A DNA stretch of 64,000 nucleotides, from contig BBXU01001685.1 in NCBI GenBank assembly GCA_001598975.1, positions 1 to 64,000 of the forward strand, given 5' to 3'. A program made the position numbers and the translations under genes. This DNA is from Parachlorella kessleri (taxonomy: Eukaryota > Chlorophyta > Trebouxiophyceae > Chlorellales > Chlorellaceae). Positions 1 through 12,951 of this stretch are shown piece by piece (the first letter of the stretch is position 1; every line of letters begins with the position of its first letter). The notes under the pieces were generated by a model. That model was not told the origin of the DNA. It saw only the letters and a list, made by a program, of their open reading frames with translations, and did not search any database.

Positions 1-44
1 ATCACACCCACACACCCAACCATCCTCTCTTTGGCTCTCCGCAG

Positions 45-217
45 GTTTATGCGCTGCTGGAGGGCGACTTCAACCCCCTGCAGCTGTGCCGGAAGATCGC
101 GCCGCTGCTGGACGCGCTGGGCGCGCTGGCGCAGCCGCTCTCCTCCGCCTCGCCGGTGGCGGAGGTGCACCTGGACATCTACAAGCCCTTCCTGCAGCAG
201 GTGGGCGGCCGCTCTCT

Positions 218-299
<82 letters not shown>

Positions 300-3200
300 C
301 CTTGCTTGCTTTTTGGGGAGGTTTCCTTCTTTTGCGTTTGGTCAAGCAGGCACAGCTTCAGGGGGTTGCCTGCTGCAGCTGCGGTGGGGGCACTTGTGGT
401 GGAGGTCAGCTGAAGGTATGAGCGGCCGCTGACTCTGCTCCTGCACAGTGTGTCCTTTCCAAGCGGTGGCCTATCCAGTGATTCGCAGGCAGTCTGTGCC
501 GCTTCACTTCCATTCAGCCGCCTGTTCGCGTTTTGCCCTCCCGTACAGGTTGCCGTGGCCCGCATGGTGCGCCAGCTGTCCGAGGTCTACTCGGTCATGC
601 GCGTCAGCTCGCTGTCTGAGCTGGCGCCCTACATCGGTTTTGGCCAGGCGGAGCAGCTGATCGTGGATGGCGTCAAGCACGGCTACTTCAACGCGCGCTT
701 CGACCACAAGCACAACACCGTGCACTTTGGCGGGCAGGAGCTGGAGTCGGACCGCGTGCGCGGCCACATTGCCACCATGGCGCGCCGCCTGGCGCGCGCG
801 GTCACCATGATCCAGCAGCAGGACGCGGCCGCCGGCGGCGCCGCGGCGGCGGCGGCGCAGGAGCGGGAGAAGCGCCGCGCGGCGGCGATCGGCCGCGCGC
901 TGGCGAGCGCGGCGGAGGAGAACAAGCGGCTGAGGGCGCGCAAGGTGCGTGGCGGGGAGGGCTGTGGGCGTGTAGGCGGTGGAGCGAGGGTTCGGGAGGG
1001 GGGGCCCTGGCGGGGAGGTGCACTGGTGCTTGCTGCACTCTCTCTCATGGTAGTTCCGCCTGGCAAAGCCATGTTGGCACTGTGCTGTGCACTGGACTGC
1101 TCCTCAGCGCAGCCAGCGTGGGCATGTTTTGCAGCCATTCCTCCTCAGATGGAAGGCAGCTGGTGTGAGACCCGCTGTGCTGGACTGTATATTTGGTGCT
1201 GGCCGTCGTGTGCTGTTCTTACCCTAGGCTGTGCGTGAGAGGATCAGAGAAATCCACATGAGGGCATCTGTTTTCAGTGTCTTGCCCTGTCGCTCTGATT
1301 GTCCACAGGTGAATATTAGAGAGTCCCAGGGACGCGCGTCCACCCATCCAACTATTTCTGGCATTTTGCTGTCTGTGCAGGTGATCATTGAGAGCCGCAA
1401 GGAGGCCGCGGAGCGGGCGCAGGTGGAGCGGGAGCGCGAGGCGGAGGAGCAGCGCCAGCTGGCGGAGGCGCTGGCGCGGGAGCAGGAGGAGCGCCGCAAG
1501 CAGCAGGAGCGGTGAGCGGGGGCTGGCGCCTCACACGCCAGTGGCAACCCCAGTGCAAAGATGTCTTGGGATTGGGCGGGGTTGGCGCGGGAGCGGGAGG
1601 AGTGCCTCTAGCCAGCGGCAGTTGGATGGGAAGTGTGAGCTGGAGGTTAGCCCAGACCTTACCGACACCTCACCACGCTGGGGCTGAGTTGCGCTCGCTA
1701 CGCCTGCTCTGTCCAGCACAACCGGCGCAGCACAGCAAATGCTGTGGGAGGTGGAGGAGCCGGGGCACCGCGGCTGGGACCTTGGTAACCGCATGCCGTG
1801 CCTGCCGTGCTGTGTGCTGCGCAGGGCAAAGCGTGAGGCGGAGCGCATCCAGCGTGAGATGGAGGAGCGTGAGCAGGAGGAGCTCAAGGCCTACCTGGCG
1901 GCCAGGGGCAAGAAGGTGTCGGAGGGTGAAATCCTGGATGTCAAGGCCATCACCAAGGTGCGCTGCTTTGGGTCTCTGCCGAGGGGGTACGGGACGTGAC
2001 TGCTTACTTCCAAGGAATGCTGGCTGGGTGTCAAGGCGAGGCAGCAAGGTGTGCTGCTGGGGACATGTGATTGTGGCTACCCTTGGCGCGCCTTATGGGG
2101 GTTGCGACCTTTCCGTGCCGGTCTAGACTGGCGGCAAGCCCACTATCCAAGCTTTCAAGGCGCCACTCCAACGCTTGAGCAGGCTTGAAGAGCTGGCCAG
2201 CATCGCGTGTATAAGTTGGGCCGCTTGGCTTGCCTCCCCTTGCCCCCAGCAGCCACCCTTGTCACATCAGCTTATTGTGCACCCTGCCTGCCTGCCTGCC
2301 TACCCTTGGACTGTTGCTCCCGGGCTTGTTTGCTGCAGGAGGCGGTGAGCGAGCAGCTGAAGCAGCAGCAGGAGCTGCAGCGCAAGCTGGCCAAGCTGGG
2401 CAAGCAGATGGACCACCTGGAGCGGGCGCGGCGGGAGGAGGAGGCGCCGCTGCTGGCCGAGGCGCAGCAGGCAGCACTCAAGGTGCGTGCGGGTGTGTGT
2501 GGAAGGGGGTGGGCGCGGTGTATGCTGGTGCCGGTGATGTGTTTTTAGTCAGAGGAGTTGGCGGTTAGGCTTGGGGCCTCCTGGCATGGCTGCCGGGAAC
2601 ATTACAACAGCGGGAACCCCTGGCCCGGCGTGCTATGCTCACGTCCCACAGGTTGCAAGTGCCAGTTCTCCTGACGTGCGCCACTTTGGCATGCTCTAGC
2701 CGTGCTGCTAGATGAGGACTGCCACCTGTAGTTGCTTGTTGCTGGGAAAAGCTTTTTGGGCCTCCGCCTCTCCACTGCTGCCAGCAACACTCCTGGAGGC
2801 CAAGCAGCTGTCGTGGCACCACAAGCTGAATCAAGCGTGGCATACAGGCTGCTCCCCACTGCCAGGCCCCTGGATAGTTGAAGACAAACCCCACCGCGCT
2901 GGCGCTGCCGCTCCTGCCCTTCTTGCAGGAGGAGGAGGAGCTGTTCCTGCAGGAGCAGGAGAGGGCGCGGCAGGCCGCCCGCGCCGCCTGGGAGCACGAC
3001 CTTGCAGAGAAGCACCGGGTGGCTAAAATGGCCGAGGAGCGCGACACGTTTGCGGCGGCGGTGGCTGAGCGCCGTGCGGCCGAGTTTGCAGCCATCAAGG
3101 TGCGTGGCTGGGGGGAGGTTGAGTGCCTGCGATGTGTGTCCTGGCTGCATTAGAGCAAGGTCTTTCTCTTTGCTGTGGTTGCAACTCCGGTGCCACAGAA

Positions 3201-5157
3201 TCGGTCGATTCTATCAAGGTTCGGCCCTCGGTTGGAAAGCAACAGCAATAGTCTTCCTGAAGGCGGGGCTGGGGAACTGAGCTGCTGCTTGCAAAGTTCG
3301 TGCCGGCGTGCCCCTTGTTCGGTTGCTCTTGACATGGCCCCATACACAACGCGGGGCGCTGTGCGGTCGTGTCGCGTAGGCCACTTTGGGCCATTACCAT
3401 GCCGTACCATGCCCTGGGTATATGGCGGGCGTCTTATGGCGATCAACACCTGCTTTTCCTGCATACTGATGTCGTGCAGGCTGCCCGCACGGCCGCTCTT
3501 GCGCGCCGCCGGGAGGAGAAGCGCGCCGAGCGCGACCTGGCGCGCCGCCGCGAGTACGTGCGGCGGTGCCGGCTGGAGATTGAGGAGAAGCGGCGCGTGG
3601 AGGAGGAGGAGGCGCGGAGGCTGGAGGAGGAGAAGCGCAAGCGAGAGGTGGGGTGCGGGGTGGGGTTGCTTGATCTGTCATGATAGGGAGGGAGGCGTGG
3701 TGCAGGCGGGGTGGGGAACTGCATGAATTGATCTGCCTGTACTTGCATCTGAACCAGGTGGAGGTTAACTGGCTGGTGCTGCGGAACTGCAACAGGTCAA
3801 GAAGGGTGGGTGGTTTGGGGGTTGTCAACATGTTGGTGATGGAGCCACCTCCATCAGCCGATTGCATGTGTCTGGAAGAATTCCTCATGGCTGTAGATGC
3901 TAGACCTCCTCAGTCACTTCTTTGGTCACTTCTTTGGGGATGTTGTCACCACTGCCTACTCATTCATGGTTGTGTCTCATACCGGCCTAATACTAAAACA
4001 CATTGACCGGCCGCCCACCACAGTGGGCATGGGCCTGCATGGCTTTGTGTGCTGGCACAGACCTGATGAGCAAATGCACTCACTCCCGGACCAACATCTT
4101 TTTTGTGTCACTTGTGCCCTGCAGGCCGCCGAGCGCCAGCGCAAGCTGGATGAGCTGGCAGAGCGGCAGCGGCAGCGTGAAGCTGAGATCGAGGCCAAGA
4201 TGCGCGCAGAGAAGGAGGCGGCCGCGACCGCGCCCGCCGCCGCGGCGCCGAGCGCCGGCGGCAAGTTTGTGCCGCGCCACCTGCGCGCAGGGGGTGGTGG
4301 GGGCGCTGCGGAGCGGCCTGCGGAGCGCGAGCCGGCTCGGTGAGTGGAGCTGGCTGCGTTTAGGCGGGGGCGAGGGGGTTTGAGGGCGGGGTAGCGTTCA
4401 GTGGGGTGGGGTCCATTACAATACGCAGCCTTGTACATGTGCATTACCTTGCGAGGGAGTGTCCAAAGGATGGGCCTGCACCTGACCCAGTTGCCCACGA
4501 TCGCTTGCCCTCCTCTTTACATCTCCTGCCCTTCCTCTGCTTTGCACAGGGAGCCTGCACCGGCCGCGGGGGGCCCGCCCCGCGACCGCTCGCCGCAGCG
4601 AGGCGAGCGCCCGGGAGGAGCGTGGCGGCCGAGTCGCGGCGCTGAGCGCGACGACGACCGCGACAGGGCGCCGGCGCCTTCTGGCGGAAGTGCCTGGCGG
4701 CCCAGCTTTGCGCGCGGCGGCGGCGCGGACGACCGCAGTGAGGACCGCGACAGGCGGCCTGACGACAGGTGCAGAGTGGCTGCCCGCTGCTGCCGCTGCA
4801 CCTGCTGCTGCCTGGGGGGCAGGGTTGGCAGGGAGCGGGGGCGATGTGGTGGTGCAGGAGGTCCAGGTTCTCATACCTAGAGGTGCCTGTTTCGATTTTC
4901 CGGCCTGGGCAGCACCAGGCGTTCCGGTCGGAGTTGCTTGGTCCAGGTCCCCCTCTGGTGTTGGCTGCCTGGCCCTATGCAGCGAATTTGAGCCCTGGTA
5001 AGGCCAGAGCGTGCCAAGTTGGTGTCAGCGATGTGCCCTCTCTGTGCCCCCCCGTAGGGACCGGAGGGGCGACGGCCCCCCTAGGTCTGGCGGCGGCGCC
5101 TACCGGCCCCCGGTCAGGCGGGATGAGCCCCCTCCCCGCGGCGCCGGAAGGTGGTAG
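45..5157 (+). CDS. EIF3A: eIF3 subunit a, C-terminal two thirds (5' end outside window)
   Basis: Largest scaffold subunit of the eIF3 translation initiation complex, cytosolic. Ten exons are visible: 45-200, 549-944, 1381-1511, 1825-1957, 2339-2482, 2929-3099, 3480-3647, 4125-4339, 4550-4768, 5058-5157; all junctions are GT-AG and keep frame. The first two exons encode the end of the PCI domain (VYALLEGDFNPLQLC, then MVRQLSEVYSVMRVSSL and IVDGVKHGYFNARFDHK). A very long charged Glu/Arg/Lys coiled-coil follows, then a KFVPRHLR segment, and finally an Arg/Asp/Gly/Pro-rich tail (ERDDDRDRAP) ending in GAGRW and stop. Domain order and low-complexity tail match plant eIF3a. The N-terminal part lies upstream of base 1. 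Intron 1 carries a CTTG microsatellite. Confidence 0.93.
217..311 (+). repeat. (CTTG)n tetranucleotide microsatellite
   Basis: About 20 head-to-tail CTTG units, nearly perfect with one CTTC interruption near 297-300, inside the first visible intron of eIF3a. It produces long repetitive open frames in several frames that are not genes. Likely length-polymorphic. Confidence 0.95.
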
Positions 5158-6046
5158 AGGCACTGCCGGCCCCCCTGGCGCTGTCAGCTGCTGGCGGAGA
5201 GAGTGGGACGAGCTTGTTGCTGGCATGGGAGAGGTGGCATTGCAGGGTTGGCTCAAGGACAAATGTGTGAGGCATCGTGGGTGGGTGTGTTTGGGTGCAG
5301 GGCAGGTGCAGCTTGGTTTTCATATCCACTGTTTGCCTGGTGGAGGGGATGGACTACTCTCTTGCTGAAGTTCTGTGCTGCACTGTCGATTGTCAGCTCT
5401 AGTAGTTCAGGGTAGCATGCAGTGCTCGTAGAAAGTTGATAGGTCTGAACTGGTCATGCTTGGGTGCTGTCGTTCGTTTATGCTTCTCACTATGGTCAAG
5501 AGTCGGGGCACAGTGTTTGTCCAGTGCAATGAAGGTGATCTGGAGAGAGCCATGCTTAGTTGGGTTGTGTGACCGGAGCAGGTACGAGTGGAAAGGTTGG
5601 GCTGGAAGCGTCATCAGAGAGCTTAACATGGATATTCATTTGGCAGTCTACCACATAGCTAAGACTGCCATCACCCAGCAAAGCCGCCGATCCAGACTGG
5701 AGGCGCTGCTCTCTGCACAGCCAACACGCCATCAACAACGCCTCAGAGAAGGCCTGCTGTGCCCACCAACTAAACAGCAAATCTAAATGAGTACATTGCA
5801 TGCACCTAGAGACGAGTTAAAATGGTATGCACAAGGAGGCACACCTGCCCTAGTCCACAAACAATGTGAAAGTACTGGGAACATGCCACACCCATGGTAT
5901 CATATGATGTACATCATCCAGGCCATGCAGGACCGACGAAATAATAGCAAAGCAGGACGTGTGCCTATACAGTGCGCACAATGAAAGGAACAGTTGTACA
6001 TGCGGTCTCTGCAAGGCAGGATTTGTTTTGCTTGGTTCATGGCATC
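5158..6046. other. convergent 3' spacer eIF3a / ChaC
   Basis: About 0.9 kb between the stop codons of two convergent genes. It should hold both 3'UTRs. I saw no convincing exon, RNA gene or repeat here, and no clear TGTAA on either strand. Confidence 0.6.
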
Positions 6047-8365
6047 TCAACCTGCCCTGCTGCGTATGCTATCGCTGCTCCCCAGGCCCGCCTCAGCTTC
6101 CACACTTCCTGCTGCAGCCGCATTCGGCCCCCCCTCCAACGTTTCACACAGACTCTCCAGCTTTTCTGCTGCGCACGCGGCTGCCTCCGCCGCCGACCCG
6201 GCAGCTGCCGCCGCTTCGGGCCCTGCCATGCCCAAAGGAAGGCCTGCGGCGGCAGCTGCCACCTCCGCCGCGGTCACCACGTCTGCAGCGGCCGCCACCT
6301 CAGCAGCAGAGAGGCCAAGCGCCGCCATGCGCTGCCGAACCAAGACCTCCAGCTGGAAGAGCTCGTCGTCAACCACGCTCATCTGCTACCAGTGCATACA
6401 GAAAGACCATGATCATGTAGGCTGAGCGACATACACCGGTATGACAGCTGTGTTTTCCACCCAACCATCCCAGCCAGAACAAAGGCTCTCGGCTTCGGCC
6501 GTACGCAGCCCAAGGATCCCATCCATGCAGGTGAAATATGCTGTAGAGTGCAGCCACGCCAGCGGACAAAGACAATGACTGGCCCATCTCCACACCCTAC
6601 CACACAGGCCAGCTGTGCAATGTCCCCCTCAGCAGGGCAAGCCCAGGACGGCCTCCAGGCGGCAGCAGCAGGGAGCCTTTCTTTCTTGTTGTTGTTGTTG
6701 TTGCCTGCCATCCATCCAACCATACCACCCGGCTGGCATGCCAGCCCAGTACCAGCCAGCCCAGACCAAAAGTCAGCTGGGTTGTCTTGCCTGCCGCATG
6801 GCATCCGCCAGCCGGAACAGGTACTCATGGTTGGGGCCTGAAGGGCCCTGGGAGGTGGCTATCTGGTGGGCAATCACCTCCTCCTCCGCGGGGCCCAGGT
6901 AGTTGGGGTTGCGGCTCCTGCCAAGCCACAGTAGCAAGAGGAGGACAAGTCGGAGGTAGTACAGGGGAATGCTGGCAGTGACAACAGGGCGGGTGAGGAA
7001 CCCTGCGTCGGCGACTCAAGTCATATGGCACTCAAGGATAGAGGCCAAGCGGTTAATATGATACTGAGCAGTAGAAGGTTAAGGGCTGCCAAAGGCACCA
7101 GGCGCGCCTTATCAACACATGGCCAACCGCACGACACCTGAGAAGTCGGCAGCAAGGCAGTGGCATGCGCTGACAGGTCGACCTGCGCTTGCACATACAC
7201 AGGACGAGGGAGGACGCCTGCAGGCTACCATGACTCGCCCCCTGCCCGTTGAGTGCGGGTGGGGTTCTCACCTGTCGCTGGTGGCCACATATGTCAGTGC
7301 CCCCCTCACTGCTGGTACATCCGGGTGATGCCGAGAATACACATCCACATGTACCCTGCAGGGATCAAATAATGTCCAATCACCCTCACAGCCCGTCCTC
7401 TCATCAGGTAGAGGACGTGAGTTGCGGCTACCAGCAAACCCAACTGATGACTTCTTTGGTGCACTTGCTGCGTTCTCTTAGGCTAGGTCAACACACAGGT
7501 CAACTCACTGCTCTAACAGTCATCACTCACTCTCCGGCAGGACATGACTCATAAAATGGGGCTGACCTGAGGTCATACTGCTTTTCTCTCCACTCCAGGT
7601 ATGCAAGTGTGCGCTGCTGCTCCTCCGAGTCCCCTGCCAGCCGGTATGCCACCCCCCACTGAGCGCAGGAAAACGCAATGGAGTTGGGGCAGGCAGCTGC
7701 TGCAGGCCGCCAAAGCGTTGCCGGCAGGCCAGCATTGCCCAGGCTGGCAGCCCAGCATGCCTGTTCCAGCGTGGACAGTACAAAGCAAGCATGTACTCCA
7801 AGGACCCACCAAGCAGCCTTCAAAACTCAGGGGCAAACCCTGCACCCGGCCTGACACCCTGCCAACGACCCTGCCAACAACCCCCTGGTTGCGATATCGG
7901 TCACATTTAACCGTAACTTAGAGAGGCAGGCGCAAAGTGCAGAGAGACCGCACCGTGACTGCCCCTGGAGCTGCCTCCAGGGTGACGGTTCTTCCAGGCG
8001 CCTCAGGCACGCCGCGGTGGTCTGTGGAGCCCTGGTGAAACACACGCCTCCAACCGCGTATGTAACCCTCCACAGACGCCGAGTACTTGTAGCCAGGGTT
8101 GTGAACCTACACAACATGTGCTCGGCAGGCGACTGTTCCAAGGGCCGGTGCTGCCTGCATCTAGCCATGCACTCGCAGCCAGGGCTGAATGGTGCACCAG
8201 CCGCCCTATAGTCTGAGAAAGCTAGTCTATTGCTTAACTTGCCGCTCAGCAGAACCAAACCAGCCAAGTTCAGGGCCAGCCCCATGTCATGCCCCATGTG
8301 CTTACAAGTGAACCATAGCCAAAGACCCAGAGTCCAGCGTCCTGCGCCGTTTTTGTGACCGTCAT
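6047..8365 (-). CDS. CHAC: ChaC-type gamma-glutamylcyclotransferase
   Basis: Predicted to cleave glutathione to 5-oxoproline and Cys-Gly in the cytosol. Exons on the minus strand: 8365-8306, 8106-7954, 7658-7567, 7355-7272, 6917-6791, 6382-6047; 283 aa. Family signatures in order: WVFGYGSL (13-20), a Tyr-rich [19 protein letters not shown] block (34-52), [12 protein letters not shown] with putative catalytic Glu55, [19 protein letters not shown], and [31 protein letters not shown] then matches the family C-terminus. An Ala-rich tail of roughly 80 residues follows and is not part of the usual family. After GYGSL the usual VW is VH here. The start is an ATG 12 codons before WVFGYGSL. Intron 5 begins with GC (CAG|GCAAGA); reading on without splicing would stop after seven codons and lose the conserved C-terminus. 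Confidence 0.9.
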
Positions 8366-10063
8366 GATAGTTCTGGCAAGGCTTCTTGTCCGGCAAGAGG
8401 ACCCTCTGCAGCTGCTGCACGAAGCCGATCGCTGTGCAGTGAGCTGCGATCCCCAAGTGCCCCTGGCTCCGCCTGCAAAGCTACTCTGGCAGCAAAGTGG
8501 CATCCCTAGGTGCACTTCGCAGTGCAGATATGCAAGGCCGGCCCTGCAAGGTTTGCAAGCACTCCTGGTGTGATGCTGGGCGTGCCATGCCAATCAATCA
8601 AGCATGAGACAGCCTTGACTGAGCGCCATGCCAACCCCTGCACACATGACCCCTCAGAGGGACTGCAAGGTTCAGCAGGATAGGCCGGCATGGAGGGGTC
8701 ACCAGTGCTGCCGTAGTGTCTTGGCACCTGTGGTCTACCGCCTGTCTGCTGCCAAATACCTGGGAAGGTCAGGGAAAAAGCTTGCATCCATCAACAGGAC
8801 TGCCTTAACTAACATATATGAGGTTGCACGATACATTGGCCACCGTTGCCCAGCAGGTGGGAGGTTGACCGTCAAGGCCTGCCAGGGGAGGCAGGGACAT
8901 CCCAACACCGCTTGCCTCATCAACGGGTTGGCTCCTGCTGCCAACATGGCTGTCGAATGGCGAGCAGCGAGTCTCCTAATTGAAGCTGGTCATACAGGGC
9001 AGGGCAGGTGACGCTTTGTCTTGCTTGCTTTTAAGCATTCGTGGCTCATAGAGTTGCTAGCGCTGGAGGACTATACGCCTTTGGCCAACCAGTTGGGAGT
9101 CCAGCCGTTTCTGCCTGTGTAAGCACCGCATATGCCTAGGTCAGTCCGACCTCTGCCACGTGACCACAAATATGCCATCACCGAGGATCCCTTGAAGGGT
9201 TCAGAGGTGGGATGGTGAGACACTTGCAGCCGCCTTGACAACCACGAATCCCAAACACTTGAGGGATGCCTATGTACGGCCAGGCCAACTAGGCTGCTTA
9301 TCGTCTTAACTTAGTCTTGCCTTGTTATTCTGAGAAGTTGTGGTCCTTTGAGGTAGCAGACACTGAAGCACCTGCAACTCTATGACCCTACCAACAAAGC
9401 TAGATGACCAGCCTTGCAACTTTGGCCACGGGTGGGTCCACTCCCTAGAGCAGGTGGCAGGCTCGGAGTCCCTCAAGTGTGCAGTGCAGCAGTTGTCTAT
9501 TTTCCCATAACTAACCAAACCAACAACCTGTTGCCCACTTGGCTGCGCCTTCATGACACCCCTAAGGCACCGGCACCCATACCTCTGAGGTCAAAAGAAG
9601 CAAGCACAACCATATAGTGCGCTGGAACCGGAGCAGTTTTGCTGGTCACAGACCACAAGCCCACAGGGGCACAAAAACCTGCCCTCGCGCTTCCACTACC
9701 AAGGTGGACCACCTCCTTCATATCGACTCCATGTCGGATGTACGGCCATCACCCTCTCGTCACTGGGAATTGCTGGAGCAAATCTCTTATCGGGTATGAC
9801 GGGACCTGTCGCAGGTCGTGGTTTGGATGCTTTGAGGCTCGTCACTGCCCTGCCGCCAAAAATCTCATAGTGTCATGACTCTGTAAAGTTGCTGACTAAG
9901 GTCCCCCGTTTGCCATCCTCAGGCTGTCATTTGGGTTCTGCCATATCTAGCCGTACTTACCACTCCTCGCGAGCCTGAAACACACAAACGGCCTGTTCGT
10001 TTGCGGTGCATGTCCCTCGCGGCTTGCTGAGCGCCCCCAACCCCTGAAGCCCAGCCTATCGCC
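8366..10063. other. divergent intergenic region ChaC / RRM gene
   Basis: 1.7 kb between divergent start codons; should contain both promoters and 5'UTRs. Short open frames here show no family resemblance and no splice-consistent chain. No repeat or RNA gene was recognised. Confidence 0.55.
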
Positions 10064-12951
10064 ATGTGCAGAGTAACAGTAGGAGAGACGGCCGCGGACG
10101 AGGTGCGTTTCGCTGTTGCGCGGCTGGACCTCAATGCGCCCATCGCGTTGCTTCGCCTGGCCTATAGCGTCGCCCTGTCCTGACCGCAATACGTCTAGCT
10201 TATCGATCGCAGGCCTTGCAGAGGCTCCAACAGGAGCTGGAGCAGCTTCAGCTGCAGCAGGCCGGCCCGTGTGCCATTCCCGACTTTAGCAGGGGTATTC
10301 CGGGCTGCAAGGGATCTGGTCCCCGCCTGTTCTGCGGTCATGTGCCTAAGGTGCGTGGCGACGATGGAGCACCGGTAGTCCTCTGTCGGGCCGGTCCGCA
10401 TGACGCTGCCCCTCGGTGTGGAACAAACAGTTCGCTTTTGGCATGCACGACGCCTGTCTGTGTGGGCCCGGCACACCCACTGTTTTCACCCCACTCGGTT
10501 GGTGGCTGCTGCAGGAGGCAACCGAGGACCTTGTCAGGGCCCACTTCAGCCGCTGGGGAACAGTCACGGACGTGTACTTCCCCCGCCACAAGAAGACCCT
10601 GAAGCGCCGCCCCTTCTGCTTCGTGACTTTCTCTTCCGTGGAGGTGTGTGGCGGCACGTGCTGCTGGCAAGGGCTGCGGGGTGTGTGCACAGCGGACACC
10701 TTAAGTGCTGCCGTGGAGCTTGCGACTGCTTAGGGTTGCCAGCTTTATTAGGGTTGCACCAGCTGTGGGGCCCCGACAGCTGGCCAGCTTGTCTGGATTG
10801 GCCACAAGAAGTTGCTATTGTGACTTGGCCCAGCGGTGCTGCCTGGGTGCTGCAGGCTGCCGAGCATGCCCTGGCCGAGAGCCCCCTAAACATCTGCGGC
10901 ATCCCCATCAAGAACCTGACCATGGTGGAGGACCGCGATGCGTACTACCGCACCAAGCACGCCACCACCCGCGCCGCGCTGCTGCAGGTTGGTTGGCCTG
11001 GCTCCTCAGCTGTGCACAACAGCCGAAGTTGGTATGCTCATTTGCTGCCTTTAGTGACGGGCCAGCATGGACGAAGCTGCCAGAGTCTTATCTGCCGTCC
11101 CGCAGCACGTTTTGCCTGTTGACACCACAGCTTGTCTGGGTGGGAAGTGCCGGTTTTAACGTGGTTGGCATGGCTGTGCTGCAGGCACTGCAGAGCATTG
11201 GCAGCAGCCCCAACGGGCAGCTTGGCCCCGACCAGCTGAACAACCTGGCAGCGCTGCTGGCCATGGAGGGCGTGACTGCCGAGGCCATCATGGGCCTACT
11301 GCCCCAGGTGGGCCGAGCTGAAGACAGCCTTGTTGGGCAGTGCAAGCTAATGCCACGCAACCTTGCATGCTGCGTCAAGCGTTTGGAGTGCGCACTTGCT
11401 GGCTGGCTTTGCGGAGAGCATGAGTGAGAGCCAGCCGGCTATGGGGACGGACTTCTTTGCAAACATTGCTGCGAAATCCCTGGGCCTGCCTCACGACTCC
11501 TTCTGACTGGTGTTGTAGCTGCAGGAGACTGGGCTGGCTGCCTTTGGCGCTGGCGGGCTCCAGATGGACGCCCTGCTGGGTGGCAGCAGCCTGAACGGCT
11601 TCCCGGCCGGCGGGATGAACATGAGCGGTTTTGGCACTGGCGCCCCAGCCACCGCCGGGCTGTATGACAGCTTTGGCATTGCCGGCGCTGCGGCCCAGCT
11701 GATGCAGCGCCAGGTGGCGCCGCCGGCTCCTGCTGCCTTTGCCCAGGGTGGCCGCTTTGGGGCTGCAGGTGAGACGGGTGGCAGTGTGTGCTGGGAGCCT
11801 GCCTTTTGGAAGACTTTGCCATCCAGCTGCCATGCTGTAATGGCTCGCCTTGGTAGAATTTGCTTACGGGCTCGTCGACTGCGACAAGGCATGTGCTGTC
11901 ACGGCAGTGCATAATGGTATGCCAGTGTGTTAGCCTGTGAGCTTTTGGCTGGCCAGCTGTTTTAATGTACTGTGCCGGTTGTGCCCACCTGCAGGCTTTG
12001 GCGGCCCCGCCCCTCTGCCCCTGGATGCCCAGCTGCAGCAGCTGAGCGCTGTACAGCAGGCAGCCCTGCTCGGCCAGCGCATGCAGCTGCAGCAGGTCAT
12101 GGGTCAGGCGCCGGCGCCCGCTGTCAGCGCCGCCATGTTCCAGCAGTTTGCTGCCGGCATGGGCGGCCTGCCCCAGCAGCAGCAGTTTGTCGCTCCCCCG
12201 CAGGGCCCGCAGTTCACTGCCCAGTCCTTCCTGGCCACTGGCGGCATGGCCAATGTGGGCGGCAGTGTGAGCCCTGCCCCCGCCGTCAACTGGGGCGGCC
12301 TGGCCGGCCAGCAGCCGCTGCGCACCCCTGGCGCCCCCAACTCTCTCCTGCCACAGGGCATCCAGCTGGCCGGCACGTCCTCGACCGCCACCGCCAGCCG
12401 CTCGAGCAGCGCCGGCAGCCCGGCTGACATCCCCGTCCCCCAGATCTCTCTGGATGAGGCTCTGGCGGCCCTGTCCAAGCTGAAGGCAGCACAGCAGGGC
12501 CCCCTGGCTGGTGAGCTTTGGTGAGGCACTTCTGCGCTCGGTGCAGCCAGCTCATGTTGATGCCTGACGTGACCTGCCGGCTGCTTGCCTGGGACCTAGG
12601 ACTTGATGTCTGGAACCTTGACCCTAAGCTTTGAGGGCGCCAGCCACCTTGTGCGCATGAAGAGTTTTGGTGGCCAAACAAGCGCGGGTCCTAGCCTGAG
12701 CCTGACACCCTGCCCGTGCCTGCCCGCTGTTGCCTGTTGCAGAGGTTGTTGGCCGCCACCCCTCTCCTCCCTCGGCCGAGATCCTGTCGGGCCTGGGCTC
12801 CTTCTCCACCAACTCGCCCACCCTGACTGGCAGCCCCCACCTGGGCTCCAGCCCTCCCTCTGAGGGCGCCCTGATGACCTCGCGTGTGGCTTCACTGGAG
12901 GCGCCCGCTGCCGGCCTGTGGGGCCTGGAGACCCGCCTCTGCAGCAACTGA
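10064..12951 (+). CDS. single-RRM RNA-binding protein with Gln/Gly/Ala-rich tail (Musashi/DAZAP-like)
   Basis: Eight exons: 10064-10102, 10213-10350, 10515-10643, 10856-10987, 11185-11307, 11519-11768, 11995-12510, 12743-12951; 511 aa. After a short N-terminus and a Gln/Leu helix (LQQELEQLQLQQ) comes one RRM: RNP2 RLFCGHVPK (about 51-59), then ATEDLVRAHFSRWGTVTDVY and RNP1 RPFCFVTF (91-98). The phasing of sheet and helix resembles the Musashi/hnRNP A-B/DAZAP group. The rest is low complexity, rich in Gln, Gly, Ala, Ser and Pro, typical of mRNA-binding regulators. The first exon is inferred from an ATG (13 codons, ending GAG|GTGCGT) that splices in frame; it is the least certain part. Likely role: binding of mRNA in cytoplasm or nucleus; the target is unknown. 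Confidence 0.82.

Noticed and set aside
31..565. Overlapping open frames with Leu-Ala-Cys or Ala-Ser-Lys-Gln repeats on both strands
   Set aside because: They are translations of the CTTG microsatellite inside an eIF3a intron and lack ATG-led, family-like sequence.
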